DNA from: Magnetospirillum sp. UT-4
Lineage (GTDB): Bacteria > Pseudomonadota > Alphaproteobacteria > Rhodospirillales > Magnetospirillaceae
Direction: 5' to 3'
NCBI RefSeq assembly: GCF_902729435.1
Contig: NZ_CACVCG010000024.1
Span: 1 to 64,000 of the forward strand
Length of the DNA: 64,000 nucleotides
Made by a program: the position numbers and the translations under genes. The notes beneath the pieces are model-generated. The model was not told where the DNA came from. It worked only from the letters and a program-made list of their open reading frames with translations, and did not search any database. This document shows positions 23,978-31,912 of this stretch, one piece after another; the first letter of the stretch is position 1; each line of letters begins with the position of its first letter.

Positions 23978-25732
23978 ATGACCATCGCCGGACTCCTCGC
24001 CCCCAACCACGCGGCCGTCGATCCCGAGCTGGCCCAGCGTCTGGCCGGCAGCGGCAGCGTCTACCGCTCGCCCGAGGGACGGCTGGCGCTGGCGGCGGCC
24101 AATCTGTCCACCCTGTCCGGCGATTTGTGGCTGGCGTTGGACGGCGACGTGATCAACCACGCGCCGCTGCGTCACTCCCTGGCCCTGATGGGGCACCGCT
24201 TCCCGCCGCGGCCCGGTCCCGCCGACACCGTGCTGAGGGCCTACGAGCAGTGGGGCGCCGACTGCCTGAGCCACCTGCAGGGGCCGTTCGCCCTGGCGCT
24301 GTGGGACGACCGCCGCGGCCTGCTGCTGCTGGCCCGCGACAAGCTGGGGCGCAAGCCGCTGTTCATCGCCCGCGACCGCGGCCGCCTTGCCTTTGCCTCT
24401 TCCCTGGCGCCGCTGCTCGACCATCTCGGCCTGCCGCGCCGCCTCGACCCGGCCGGGCTGGCCATGCTGCTGGCCCACGGCGTGGTGCCGGCGCCACTCA
24501 CACCGGTGGCCGGGATCGCTAAGCTGGGGGCCGGCGAGATGCTGGTGGTCGAGGGCGGCGCGGTGTCGCCGCCGCGGCGCTGGGCCCAGCCCGGCCCCGA
24601 CGAACGGCTGCTGCTGGTCGCCCGCAACCTCGGCTTCGAGCGCCATGCCGCGACCGCGCGCACGCTGCTGGAATGCAGCGTCGCCGACCGGCTGGGCGGC
24701 GACGGCGCCGGCGCGCTGCTGTCGGGACGCCCGGCGGCGGCGGCGATGGCGGCCCTGATGGGGCGCCTCAGTGGCCGCGCCACGGTGACGGTGGCGCCGG
24801 TGGCCGCCGAGAGCTGCAGCGGCGCCGCCGGCACGCTGCGGCGCTGGGCCGCGGCCAGCCGGTGTGACCTGATCGAGGCGGCCTGCGACGGCGATTGCAG
24901 CGTCGAGGCGGTGCCCGTTTTGGCCGCCGCCCTGTCCGAGCCGACCGCCGGCCCCGAGGCCCTGGGCACCTGGCTGGCCGCCCAGGCCGCCGGCCGGGCG
25001 AAACTGGCCCGGGTTTTCGACGATTGCGGCGTCGAGGCCAGCTTTCCCGCCGCCACCGCGCCGGTGCCGGGGCTGTCCTGGCTGTGGCGCCTGCTGGCCC
25101 GGGAAATGACGGCCGGCGCTCCGGTGGTGGGATCGCCCTTCGCCGCCGAGGGATGGGCCGGCCTGCTCGCCGATGGTGGCCGCGGCCGGCTCGGGTCGCC
25201 GCCCTGGGGGCCGCCGACGCCGCCGGCCTGGCTGGCCGGCGACCGCCGCGCCGGAGCCGCCTGGCAGGATTTGCGCTGGCGCCTGGCCGACGCCGCCGCC
25301 CCCGCCGCCGAGGCCGCCGCCGGCCGCCATGGCCTTGCCGTCTCGACGCCTTTCCTCGACGAATCCCTGCTGTCCTATACACTGGCGGTGCCGTGGCGCC
25401 ACCGCGCCGGCCGCGCCGGCGGAACCCTGGCCCGACGGGTGTTCGCCGGCCTGGCGCCCGACGCCGTCCCGGCACTGCCGCTCGACCGCTGGCTGGCCGG
25501 GCCGCTGGGGGCACGGCTGGAGACGCTGGCGCGGCACGCGCCGCTGATCGAAAGCGGGGTGCTGTCGGCCGCGGCGATCGCCGCCCTGCTGGAGCGCCAG
25601 CGCCGCCGCCACGACCGCACCCGCGCCGTGTGGTCGTTGCTGCTGCTGCTGGAATGGTGCGCCGCGCTGGGGCTGGGCGACCTTGCCGAGGGCGACGGCG
25701 TCGGGCCGCGGGTCGCCTACAGCATCTCGTAG
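23978..25732 (+). CDS. Asparagine synthase-like protein with degenerate active sites
   Basis: A 584-residue homologue of AsnB-type amidotransferases found in EPS loci. The glutaminase fold is recognisable (ALWDDRRGLLLLARDKLGRKPLF), but the N-terminus reads MTIAGLL where active enzymes have Met-Cys-Gly, so the nucleophilic cysteine is missing. In the synthetase half, the ATP-pyrophosphatase loop SGG-x-DS is replaced by LLSGRPAAAAM, losing the Asp and Ser. Both half-reactions therefore look inactive. The frame is intact and long, which argues for a conserved non-catalytic role. AGGGGA precedes the start. Its 3' end overlaps the convergent CpsD-like gene by 16 bases. Confidence 0.75.
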   Translation: MTIAGLLAPNHAAVDPELAQRLAGSGSVYRSPEGRLALAAANLSTLSGDLWLALDGDVINHAPLRHSLALMGHRFPPRPGPADTVLRAYEQWGADCLSHLQGPFALALWDDRRGLLLLARDKLGRKPLFIARDRGRLAFASSLAPLLDHLGLPRRLDPAGLAMLLAHGVVPAPLTPVAGIAKLGAGEMLVVEGGAVSPPRRWAQPGPDERLLLVARNLGFERHAATARTLLECSVADRLGGDGAGALLSGRPAAAAMAALMGRLSGRATVTVAPVAAESCSGAAGTLRRWAAASRCDLIEAACDGDCSVEAVPVLAAALSEPTAGPEALGTWLAAQAAGRAKLARVFDDCGVEASFPAATAPVPGLSWLWRLLAREMTAGAPVVGSPFAAEGWAGLLADGGRGRLGSPPWGPPTPPAWLAGDRRAGAAWQDLRWRLADAAAPAAEAAAGRHGLAVSTPFLDESLLSYTLAVPWRHRAGRAGGTLARRVFAGLAPDAVPALPLDRWLAGPLGARLETLARHAPLIESGVLSAAAIAALLERQRRRHDRTRAVWSLLLLLEWCAALGLGDLAEGDGVGPRVAYSIS

Positions 25733-26349
25733 AGCCGCTTCGGCACGTGGAAGCGGCGCTTGGTCAACACCGCCCCCAGCAGGTTGGCGCCGCCGCGCAC
25801 CAGGGCGTCGCGGGCGGCGGCGGCCACGGCTTCGCGGGTGCGCTCGGCCTCGATCAGCAGGATCACCCCATCGGCGCTGGGCGCCAGCCCCAGGGCCAGC
25901 GGCGAGGCCAGCACCGGCGGCGTGTCGAGGATGATCAGCCCGGCCCGTTCGGACAACCGGTCCCAGTAGCGCCCGAGCAGCGCCGAATCGAGGGCGCGGG
26001 CGTCGCCGCCGCGCCCCGGCAGCGGCCCGAAGGCCAGCCGTCCGCCCTCCTCGACCCGGGTCTCGCTGTCGACGGCGTTGAGCACCAGCACCCCGCCCCC
26101 CATCACCCGCCCGGCCAGCCGTCCCAGCCGCACCGCCACCGCCGGGTCGGCCTCGCCGGCGGCGCAGGCGGTCAGTTGCACCACCCGCCGCGGCCGGTCC
26201 TTGAGACCGCTTTCGACGGCCTGCCACAGCCGCAGGATGGGCAGGTCGCCGATGCCCCGGCACGCCCCCAGCGCCGCCTCGGCGGGCAGGCCGGCCGCCG
26301 CCGGGACCAGGGCGCGGGCGGTGGCGATGGCGTCGTAGAGACCGGTCAT
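25717..26349 (-). CDS. CpsD/CapB-like protein lacking the Walker A motif
   Basis: A 210-residue relative of the cytoplasmic BY-kinase domain that pairs with Wzz-type proteins in polysaccharide export. The Walker B segment LIILDTPPVLASPLAL is clear, but the Walker A position reads AAGEADPAVA with no GK[ST], and the Walker A' region (LVLNAVDSETR) is also altered. ATP binding is thus doubtful. The C-terminus has one Tyr (RLYEML), not the usual Tyr cluster. The ATG overlaps the TGA of the preceding AAA-LysM gene by four bases. It may act as a structural partner. Confidence 0.65.
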   Translation of the reverse strand: MTGLYDAIATARALVPAAAGLPAEAALGACRGIGDLPILRLWQAVESGLKDRPRRVVQLTACAAGEADPAVAVRLGRLAGRVMGGGVLVLNAVDSETRVEEGGRLAFGPLPGRGGDARALDSALLGRYWDRLSERAGLIILDTPPVLASPLALGLAPSADGVILLIEAERTREAVAAAARDALVRGGANLLGAVLTKRRFHVPKRLYEML

Positions 26350-27611
26350 GGCTTGGCCGGGAATTCGATCATCTGGCCGACCTGGATGCGGTCGACATCG
26401 ACGATGGCCGGGTTGTGGCGCTTGACCAGGTCGAGCAGGGTACCGTCGTAGCGGCCGTAGACCTGCTGGCTGAGGCCGGCCAGGGTGTCGCCGGGGGCGA
26501 CGATGCGCACGGTGCGGCGCGGCGTGTCGGGTGCGTCGGAAATGTCGGGCAGGGTTGCGGCGGCCGGCATTCCGACGGAGATGGGCGCCGCCAGCGGCGG
26601 CAGCGGCGCCGTCAGTTGCACCGACTCCGGCTTCGGCAGCTGCTCCGAATCCGGCTTCGGCAGATGCACCACCACCTTGGCCGGCGGCAGCGCCGGCGGA
26701 TCGGGCAGCAGCACCGCCACCGCCGCCACCGCCGCGGTGGCCGCGCCGGCCGCCGTCAGCCAGCGCCACGACCACGGCCGCAGGCGGCGGCGGCGCCCGC
26801 CCTCCTTCAGGCGCAGATCGACCACCACCTCGCGCACCACCTTGACCGGCACCGGGCGCAGCTTGCGGCCGAAGGCGGTCATCAGCGCGTTGTCGGCCAG
26901 CACGTTGATGCGCCGCGGGATGCCATCGGCGTGGCGGACGATCTCGGTCACGGCGGCGTCCGAGAACGCCGGCCGGTCGTCGAGGGCGACGCACTTCACC
27001 CGGTGGCGGACATAGGCGGCCGCATCCTTGCGCGACAGCGGCCCCAGCCGGGTGCGTACGGCGATGCGCGATTCCAGCTGGCGCAACTGGCGCTCGCCCA
27101 GCAGCTGTTCCAGCTCGGGCTGGCCGACCAGGACGATCTGCACCAGCTTTTCGGTGGCGGTTTCCAGGTTGGACAGCATGCGCAGGGATTCCAGCGTGCC
27201 GATGGGCATGTTCTGCGCCTCGTCGATCAGCAGCACCAGGGTCTCGCGCTTGCGGTGCCGCTCCATCAGCCAGCCGCGCAGGGAGTCGACCATGCTGGCG
27301 ATGTCGTCGCCGGGATAATCGTGGCCGATCTCCTTGAAGATGTGGCGCAGCAAGGCCTGGAACGAAACGTTGGGGTTGAAGACGTAGACGAACCTGAGGC
27401 CGGGCTCGTCGACGCTGTCCAGGTACGAGCGCAGGATGGTGGTCTTGCCCACCCCGACCTCGCCGGTGATGCAGATGAAGCCCTTGCGCTTGGCGATGCC
27501 GTAGATGATGGCGGCCAGCGCCTCCTTGTGCTGGTCGGTGAGGTAGAGGAAGCCCGGATCGGGGGTGATGCGGAACGGCTCGGCGGAGAGGTTGAAGAAT
27601 TCCTTGTACAT
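26346..27611 (-). CDS. ExeA-like AAA ATPase with C-terminal LysM (PEP-CTERM locus ATPase type)
   Basis: A 421-residue protein. It opens MYKEFFNLSAEPFRITPDP, like the secretion ATPase found in PEP-CTERM/exosortase EPS loci and ExeA. The AAA domain has GEVGVGKTTILRSYLD (Walker A), LVLLIDEAQNM (Walker B) and NLETATEKLVQIVLVGQPEL. A transmembrane helix (about residues 280-300) is followed by a Pro-rich periplasmic linker and a LysM domain (about 370-421, APGDTLAGLSQQVYG) expected to bind peptidoglycan. It therefore could link the polysaccharide export machinery to the cell wall. It follows the Wzz-like gene after 4 bases. Confidence 0.85.
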   Translation of the reverse strand: MYKEFFNLSAEPFRITPDPGFLYLTDQHKEALAAIIYGIAKRKGFICITGEVGVGKTTILRSYLDSVDEPGLRFVYVFNPNVSFQALLRHIFKEIGHDYPGDDIASMVDSLRGWLMERHRKRETLVLLIDEAQNMPIGTLESLRMLSNLETATEKLVQIVLVGQPELEQLLGERQLRQLESRIAVRTRLGPLSRKDAAAYVRHRVKCVALDDRPAFSDAAVTEIVRHADGIPRRINVLADNALMTAFGRKLRPVPVKVVREVVVDLRLKEGGRRRRLRPWSWRWLTAAGAATAAVAAVAVLLPDPPALPPAKVVVHLPKPDSEQLPKPESVQLTAPLPPLAAPISVGMPAAATLPDISDAPDTPRRTVRIVAPGDTLAGLSQQVYGRYDGTLLDLVKRHNPAIVDVDRIQVGQMIEFPAKP

Positions 27612-27615
27612 GGCG

Positions 27616-28668
27616 TCACCCTTCGCGCGGGAGGGAGGTGAGGACGACCAGGCCGAGGCGGCGTTCGACCTCGGCCGGGGTGGCGAAGCGGGAGGACAGG
27701 GCCTGGGCCAGCCCGGCGGCGGCCAGGGCGAGAACGGTCCCGGCGGCGGCGGCCCAGCCCATGACGGCACCCTGGCTCAGGCCCGGCTGCGCCGCTGCCC
27801 TGGCCGGCTGCAGCACGGCGACGGCGCCGGCCGAGGGGGCGCTCTGGCGCTCCGCGTCCGCCGCCAGCGCCGCCGGGTCGAGGACGGGTCCGGCCGCGGC
27901 CAGCAGGCGTTTGGCGTCGCGCTCGCGCGCCGATGCCCGCGCCAGCGCCGTTTCGGTCCGCACCACCTCGCCTTCCAGCTGCTGGTGCACCGGATTGGGG
28001 CCGCTGGTCACCGAGCCGGCGACCGGCTGGGCGAGGCCGGCGATCAGCGCCTCGACGCGGCCGCGCTCCTCGCGCACGTTGCGCACGAACGCGCTGTCCT
28101 CGCGGTAATTGCCCAGCAGCTCGGCCTCGCGGGCCTGCAATTCGAACAGGCGCTTCTCCGCCTCCCCGGCCGCCTCGGGCCGTTCGACCCGGCTGGCCAG
28201 CGCGATGGTCGGCGGCGTCTTGGCCAGGCGCGCCCGCAGCACCTGCAGGGTGTCGGCCAGGACCGCCGCCTCGCGCCCGGCGGCGGCGGCCTCGGCGGCC
28301 AGGTGCTGCTGCCGGCGCAGGGTTTCCAGGCGCGAGGCGGTGTCGCCGCCGCGGTCATCGCTCAGTCCGGCGACCAGGGCGGCCAGCGCCGCCTCGGCGG
28401 CCGCCGGCGAGGCGGCCGACAGCGCCAGCCGCACCACCGCCGCCGGCTCGTCCACCGCCACCGACAGCGACGGCCCCGGCCCGCGCGCCGCCAGGGCGGC
28501 GGCCACCGCCCCGGCGCGGCCGGGTTCGGCCAGCAGCACCGCCTCGGCCCGCCAGCGTTCGGGCAGCAGCAGCGCCGCCGCGCCGCCCAGCGCCAGGGAC
28601 AGCGTCATCGCCGCCGCCATGAGCCGGCGTCGGCGGAACAGGAGATGGGCGAGGCCGCGCGCGCTCAT
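27616..28668 (-). CDS. Wzz-like polysaccharide chain-length/export protein
   Basis: A 350-residue inner-membrane protein: basic cytoplasmic start, transmembrane helix (about 16-36), a long periplasmic region with coiled coil (about 120-260, many Ala, Arg and Glu), and a second helix near 305-325, which is the Wzz/PCP layout. The sequence is very Ala-rich and diverged, so the family call rests on topology and context. GGAGGGATCC lies directly before the ATG. It lies between the sugar transferase and the AAA-LysM gene. Confidence 0.65.
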   Translation of the reverse strand: MSARGLAHLLFRRRRLMAAAMTLSLALGGAAALLLPERWRAEAVLLAEPGRAGAVAAALAARGPGPSLSVAVDEPAAVVRLALSAASPAAAEAALAALVAGLSDDRGGDTASRLETLRRQQHLAAEAAAAGREAAVLADTLQVLRARLAKTPPTIALASRVERPEAAGEAEKRLFELQAREAELLGNYREDSAFVRNVREERGRVEALIAGLAQPVAGSVTSGPNPVHQQLEGEVVRTETALARASARERDAKRLLAAAGPVLDPAALAADAERQSAPSAGAVAVLQPARAAAQPGLSQGAVMGWAAAAGTVLALAAAGLAQALSSRFATPAEVERRLGLVVLTSLPREG

Positions 28669-28679
28669 GGATCCCTCCC

Positions 28680-29756
28680 TCAGTAGGCGTTGGTGCCCTT
28701 GAGGCAGGCCAGCGGCGTCCTGAACAGGATCGCCAGGTCCAGGCCGGGGCTCCAATGGTCGATGTACCAAAGGTCGCAGGCCACCCGCTGGCGCATGGAC
28801 TCCACCGTGGCGGTCTCGCCGCGATGGCCGTTGACCTGGGCCCAGCCGGTGATGCCGGGCTTCATGCGGTGGCGGCACAGGTAATCGTCCACCAGCCGGG
28901 AATAATGGTCGTTATGGGCCAGCGCGTGGGGGCGCGGCCCGACCAGCGACATGCTGCCGCCGACCACGTTGAACAACTGCGGCAGCTCGTCCAGCGAGGT
29001 GCGCCGCAGCACCCGGCCGACCCGGGTGACGCGGGGGTCGTGGCGGGTGGCCTGCTTCGGCATGGCTTCCGGCGGGCGCACGTGCATGGAACGGAACTTC
29101 AGGCAGGTGAAGGCCTGGTTGTCGAAGCCGGTGCGGCTCTGGCGGAACAGCACCGGGCCGGGGCTGTCCAGCTTCACCGCCAGGGCGATGACCGCCATCA
29201 ACGGCGCCAGCAGCAGCACCAGCAACGCCCCCAGCAGCCGGTCCTCGGCCGCCTTGGCCAGTGCCCGCCAGCCCTTCAGCGGCCGCGCCCGCAGCCGCGC
29301 CACCGGGACGTCGCCCAGCAGCGCGAAGCCGTGCCCGGCCAGGTAGGGGGCGGGGAACTCGGGCATCAGATGGACGTCGACGGCCAGCGGCCGCAGCACC
29401 GCCAGGCAGGCCTCCAGCCGGTCGGCATCGGACCACGGCAGGGTCAGCACCACCTCCTCGACCCGCTGCTCGCGCACCATGCGGGCGGCGTCCTCCAGGC
29501 CGGCGACGAAGCCGCCCAGGACGGGGCGGGCCGGCGCCTCGCGGTCGAGGCAGATGCCCACCGGAAGCGCGCTGCGATGGTCGCCGGCGACCAGGGACAG
29601 CGCCCCGAACGCCCGCTCGCGGTCGCCCACCAGCAGCACCCGGCGCAGGCGCCGGCGCCGCCGGCGGCCTCCGCCATCGTCCCCGCCGCGGGGAAAGGAA
29701 TGCTCCCCGGACCACACCCGGAGGCGTTGCAGAGTGTCGGTATCCAGGTGTCGCAT
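28680..29756 (-). CDS. Polyprenyl-phosphate sugar phosphotransferase (WcaJ/EpsE type), short form
   Basis: A 358-residue initiating enzyme that moves a sugar-1-phosphate to undecaprenyl phosphate. The catalytic domain is complete: a membrane helix (about 175-200), KLDSPGPVLFRQSRTG, FTCLKFRSM, DELPQLFNVVGGSMSLVGPRP and KPGITGWAQVNGHRG. The N-terminal part is a soluble Rossmann-like domain (RRVLLVGDRERAFG). The four or five transmembrane helices usual at the start of WcaJ-like proteins are absent, making it about 100 residues short. First gene of the minus-strand EPS run of four genes. Confidence 0.85.
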   Translation of the reverse strand: MRHLDTDTLQRLRVWSGEHSFPRGGDDGGGRRRRRRLRRVLLVGDRERAFGALSLVAGDHRSALPVGICLDREAPARPVLGGFVAGLEDAARMVREQRVEEVVLTLPWSDADRLEACLAVLRPLAVDVHLMPEFPAPYLAGHGFALLGDVPVARLRARPLKGWRALAKAAEDRLLGALLVLLLAPLMAVIALAVKLDSPGPVLFRQSRTGFDNQAFTCLKFRSMHVRPPEAMPKQATRHDPRVTRVGRVLRRTSLDELPQLFNVVGGSMSLVGPRPHALAHNDHYSRLVDDYLCRHRMKPGITGWAQVNGHRGETATVESMRQRVACDLWYIDHWSPGLDLAILFRTPLACLKGTNAY

Positions 29757-30009
29757 CGGCTCTCCCGGCGGCGGGGACGGTGGACGGACCGCGAAGGTCG
29801 CGGGCCGGAGGTCGAGGCACTGCCAGGGGACATATGCCGCCGGTTGGGGCGGGCGTGCAGTCTCTCAACGGGATGTGCGCCACCGGGGGAAGGCCCGCGC
29901 GAATTCGGGGGGGTCAGGGAAATCCGCTGCCCAGCACGGCAAATGTTGATTTCGCCGGGCCGCTTGTCCAAACTGCGTTCACCGATGCCCCCTTCGATGC
30001 GAGGTCCCC
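29757..30009. other. Divergent intergenic region upstream of the EPS run
   Basis: About 250 bases between the sugar transferase (minus) and the exported protein at 30010 (plus). No convincing -35/-10 pair, palindrome or RNA gene was seen; it presumably holds promoters for both directions. Confidence 0.4.
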
Positions 30010-30558
30010 GTGCGCAGAGTGCCCGCCACCGCCGCAATGGCATTCCTCGCCCTTGCCGCAGCCGCTCCGGTCGCCGCCCAGGCACGCTGCGCCAACCCGC
30101 CGGAGGTGCGGGCCCTGCAGGTGCGCCAGCTGCACATCCAGCTGCAGGTCGCCTCGCTCAACTGCCGCGTCGACGACCCCAGCCTGCCCGGCAAGTATGC
30201 CGCCTACGTCAACCGCTTCGGCGGCGCACTGAGCGACAACGCCAAGGTGCTGAAGGCCCATTACGCCCGCTCCGGCACCAACATGGACCGGGCCATGACC
30301 TCCATGGCCAACGACGAATCCCAGCGCGCCCATCTGGTCGAGAATTATTGCGAGCAGCATGTGCCGCTGTTCGAGCGGCTGTCGGCGCTGAAGCCCGGCG
30401 AGCTGGAGCACTTCGCCTCGACCACCATGGACCAGCCCGAGACCCCGGCCTGCCGCGCCCCGGCCATCCGCCAGGCCAGCGCCGCCACCGCCGCCGCCGC
30501 GCCGGCCGCCAAGCCGAAGGCCAAGCCGGCGGCGAAGAAGGCCGACGCCAAGGGCTGA
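30010..30558 (+). CDS. Exported hypothetical protein
   Basis: A 182-residue protein starting at GTG with a signal peptide ending near VAAQA. The mature part has four cysteines (RCANPP, NCRVDD, YCEQH, ACRAP) that could form two disulfides, a mainly helical core of about 110 residues, and a tail of Ala, Pro and Lys repeats (AKPKAKPAAKKADAKG) that could bind acidic polymers. The core resembles periplasmic helical proteins of unknown function; I do not recognise a named family. Repetitive DNA and a terminator follow. Confidence 0.6.
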   Translation: MRRVPATAAMAFLALAAAAPVAAQARCANPPEVRALQVRQLHIQLQVASLNCRVDDPSLPGKYAAYVNRFGGALSDNAKVLKAHYARSGTNMDRAMTSMANDESQRAHLVENYCEQHVPLFERLSALKPGELEHFASTTMDQPETPACRAPAIRQASAATAAAAPAAKPKAKPAAKKADAKG

Positions 30559-30572
30559 GTTCCCCAGTCACT

Positions 30573-30734
30573 CCCCTCCCCTTGATGGGGAGGGGTCGGG
30601 GGTGGGGTGAAGCCGCACACTCAGGCACCGGCGCGGTTCGCCCCCCACCCCAACCCTCCCCCGCAAGGGGGGAGGGAGTCATCCCCCCTCCCCTTGATGG
30701 GGAGGGGTTGGGGTGGGGTGAAGCCGCACACTCA
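30573..30734. repeat. G/C-rich direct and inverted repeats between convergent genes
   Basis: Two direct copies of about 50 bases (30573-30623 and 30685-30734) each begin with a 9-bp hairpin (CCCCTCCCC, TTGAT loop, GGGGAGGGG) and end in GAAGCCGCACACTCA. Between them is an inverted piece of the same motif (around 30643-30678). This is a REP-like intergenic repeat cluster between two convergent genes. Confidence 0.7.
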
Positions 30735-30755
30735 AGCGCCGACCGCAGACGACAA

Positions 30756-30785
30756 AAAACCCCCCGGCTCGCGCCGGGGGGTTTT
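30756..30785 (-). terminator. Bidirectional rho-independent terminator after the OmpA-like gene
   Basis: A 13-bp stem (AAAACCCCCCGGC with GCCGGGGGGTTTT) and 4-base loop, 20 bases after the stop of the minus-strand OmpA-like gene. Read on the minus strand it ends in six T; on the plus strand in four, so it can also serve the gene at 30010-30558. Confidence 0.9.
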
Positions 30786-30805
30786 CCGTTGGAACGGCGT
30801 GCCGG

Positions 30806-31765
30806 TTAGGGCAGGACGATCTCGACGCGGCGGTTCTGCGGCTCGCGCACACCGTCCGGGGTGGCGACCAGCGGGACGCTCTCGCCCTTGGCGACCACGG
30901 CGATCTGGTTGGCCGGGATGCCCTGCTTGATCATGGCGTCCTTGACCGCGTTGCCGCGCTTCATGGACAGGGCCATGTTGTACTTGTCCGAACCGGAGCG
31001 GTCGGCGTGGCCGGTGAGGTCGATCTTGGCGGCGTTGCCGGCCTTGGCGGCGGCGACGGCCTGGGTGATGACCTTGGCGGCCTCGGGGGTGATGTCGGCC
31101 TTGTTGAAGTCGAAGAACACCAGGAACTGCTTCTGCATGGCCGGGGCCGGCTTGGCCACCGGAGCCGGGGCCGGGGCCGGGGCGGCGACCGGGGCCGGAG
31201 CCGGGGCCGGGGCCGGGGTCGGCTTGGCGAACTTGTAGGTGAAGCCGACGGTGATGGCGTGGTTGTCGTAATCGGCCTTCTGGGTCGAGGTGCCGACATC
31301 GGTGTCGGTGGTGCCCAGGTAGCGGTACTGGGTCTTCAGCATGAAGTTGTTGCTGATGTCATAGCCCAGGCCGAGGATGCCCTGATAGGCGAAGGCGTTG
31401 TCCGAGTTCTTGGCGTTGGTGCCGGCGAAGTCGCCGTCCAGGAACGCCCAGCCGATACCGGCACCGACCATCGGGTGCCACTTGGAGGTCGGCATGAAGT
31501 CATACAGCACGTTGACCATGGTGGTCAGCGAGTCGATGTTGTCGTTGGCGCGGTAGCCCAGCTCGAACTCCACCTTGGGGGCGCCGAAGCTGTAGCCGAC
31601 CTGGCCGAGGCCGAGCCAGCCCCAGTCGGAATCGGTGCCGGTGACACCCGGGTCCTGCATGTAGTTGGTGCCGGCATCGAGGCCCATGTACCACTGGGCA
31701 TCGGCGGTGGCGGGCACGGCGGCAGCCAGCAGGCCGGCGGCGATGAGGGTCTTCATGGTGCGCAT
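30806..31765 (-). CDS. OmpA-family outer membrane protein
   Basis: A 319-residue outer-membrane protein. After a signal peptide (cleaved near ADAQ) comes an eight-strand beta-barrel domain (about 25-190, WYMGLDAGTNYMQD, VEFELGYRAND, ISNNFMLKTQYRYLG, HAITVGFTYKF). A Pro/Ala linker of about 30 residues then leads to the OmpA C-terminal peptidoglycan-binding domain (about 225-319, VFFDFNKADITPEA, LTGHADRSGSDKYN, NRRVEIVLP). The start at 31765 is chosen for its signal peptide and an AAAGG ribosome site; MKTL at 31756 is an alternative. It is followed by a strong terminator and appears monocistronic. Confidence 0.9.
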   Translation of the reverse strand: MRTMKTLIAAGLLAAAVPATADAQWYMGLDAGTNYMQDPGVTGTDSDWGWLGLGQVGYSFGAPKVEFELGYRANDNIDSLTTMVNVLYDFMPTSKWHPMVGAGIGWAFLDGDFAGTNAKNSDNAFAYQGILGLGYDISNNFMLKTQYRYLGTTDTDVGTSTQKADYDNHAITVGFTYKFAKPTPAPAPAPAPVAAPAPAPAPVAKPAPAMQKQFLVFFDFNKADITPEAAKVITQAVAAAKAGNAAKIDLTGHADRSGSDKYNMALSMKRGNAVKDAMIKQGIPANQIAVVAKGESVPLVATPDGVREPQNRRVEIVLP

Positions 31766-31912
31766 GGATGGGCCTTTCCCTGACATCTGGATCGAGGTCT
31801 TTGGACCGGTTCTACCCCAGGATGGGGCGCCCCTCAAGCGGCGACACGCCAGATGTCGTTGGATTGCCATGACTGTGGCATTCCGGCAACAGCTCTGTGC
31901 GTCCCGATGTGA

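Noticed and set aside
30550-30740. Possible CRISPR array because of repeated blocks
   Set aside because: Only two direct copies with one spacer-like interval and internal hairpins; no cas genes. It is a REP-like repeat.
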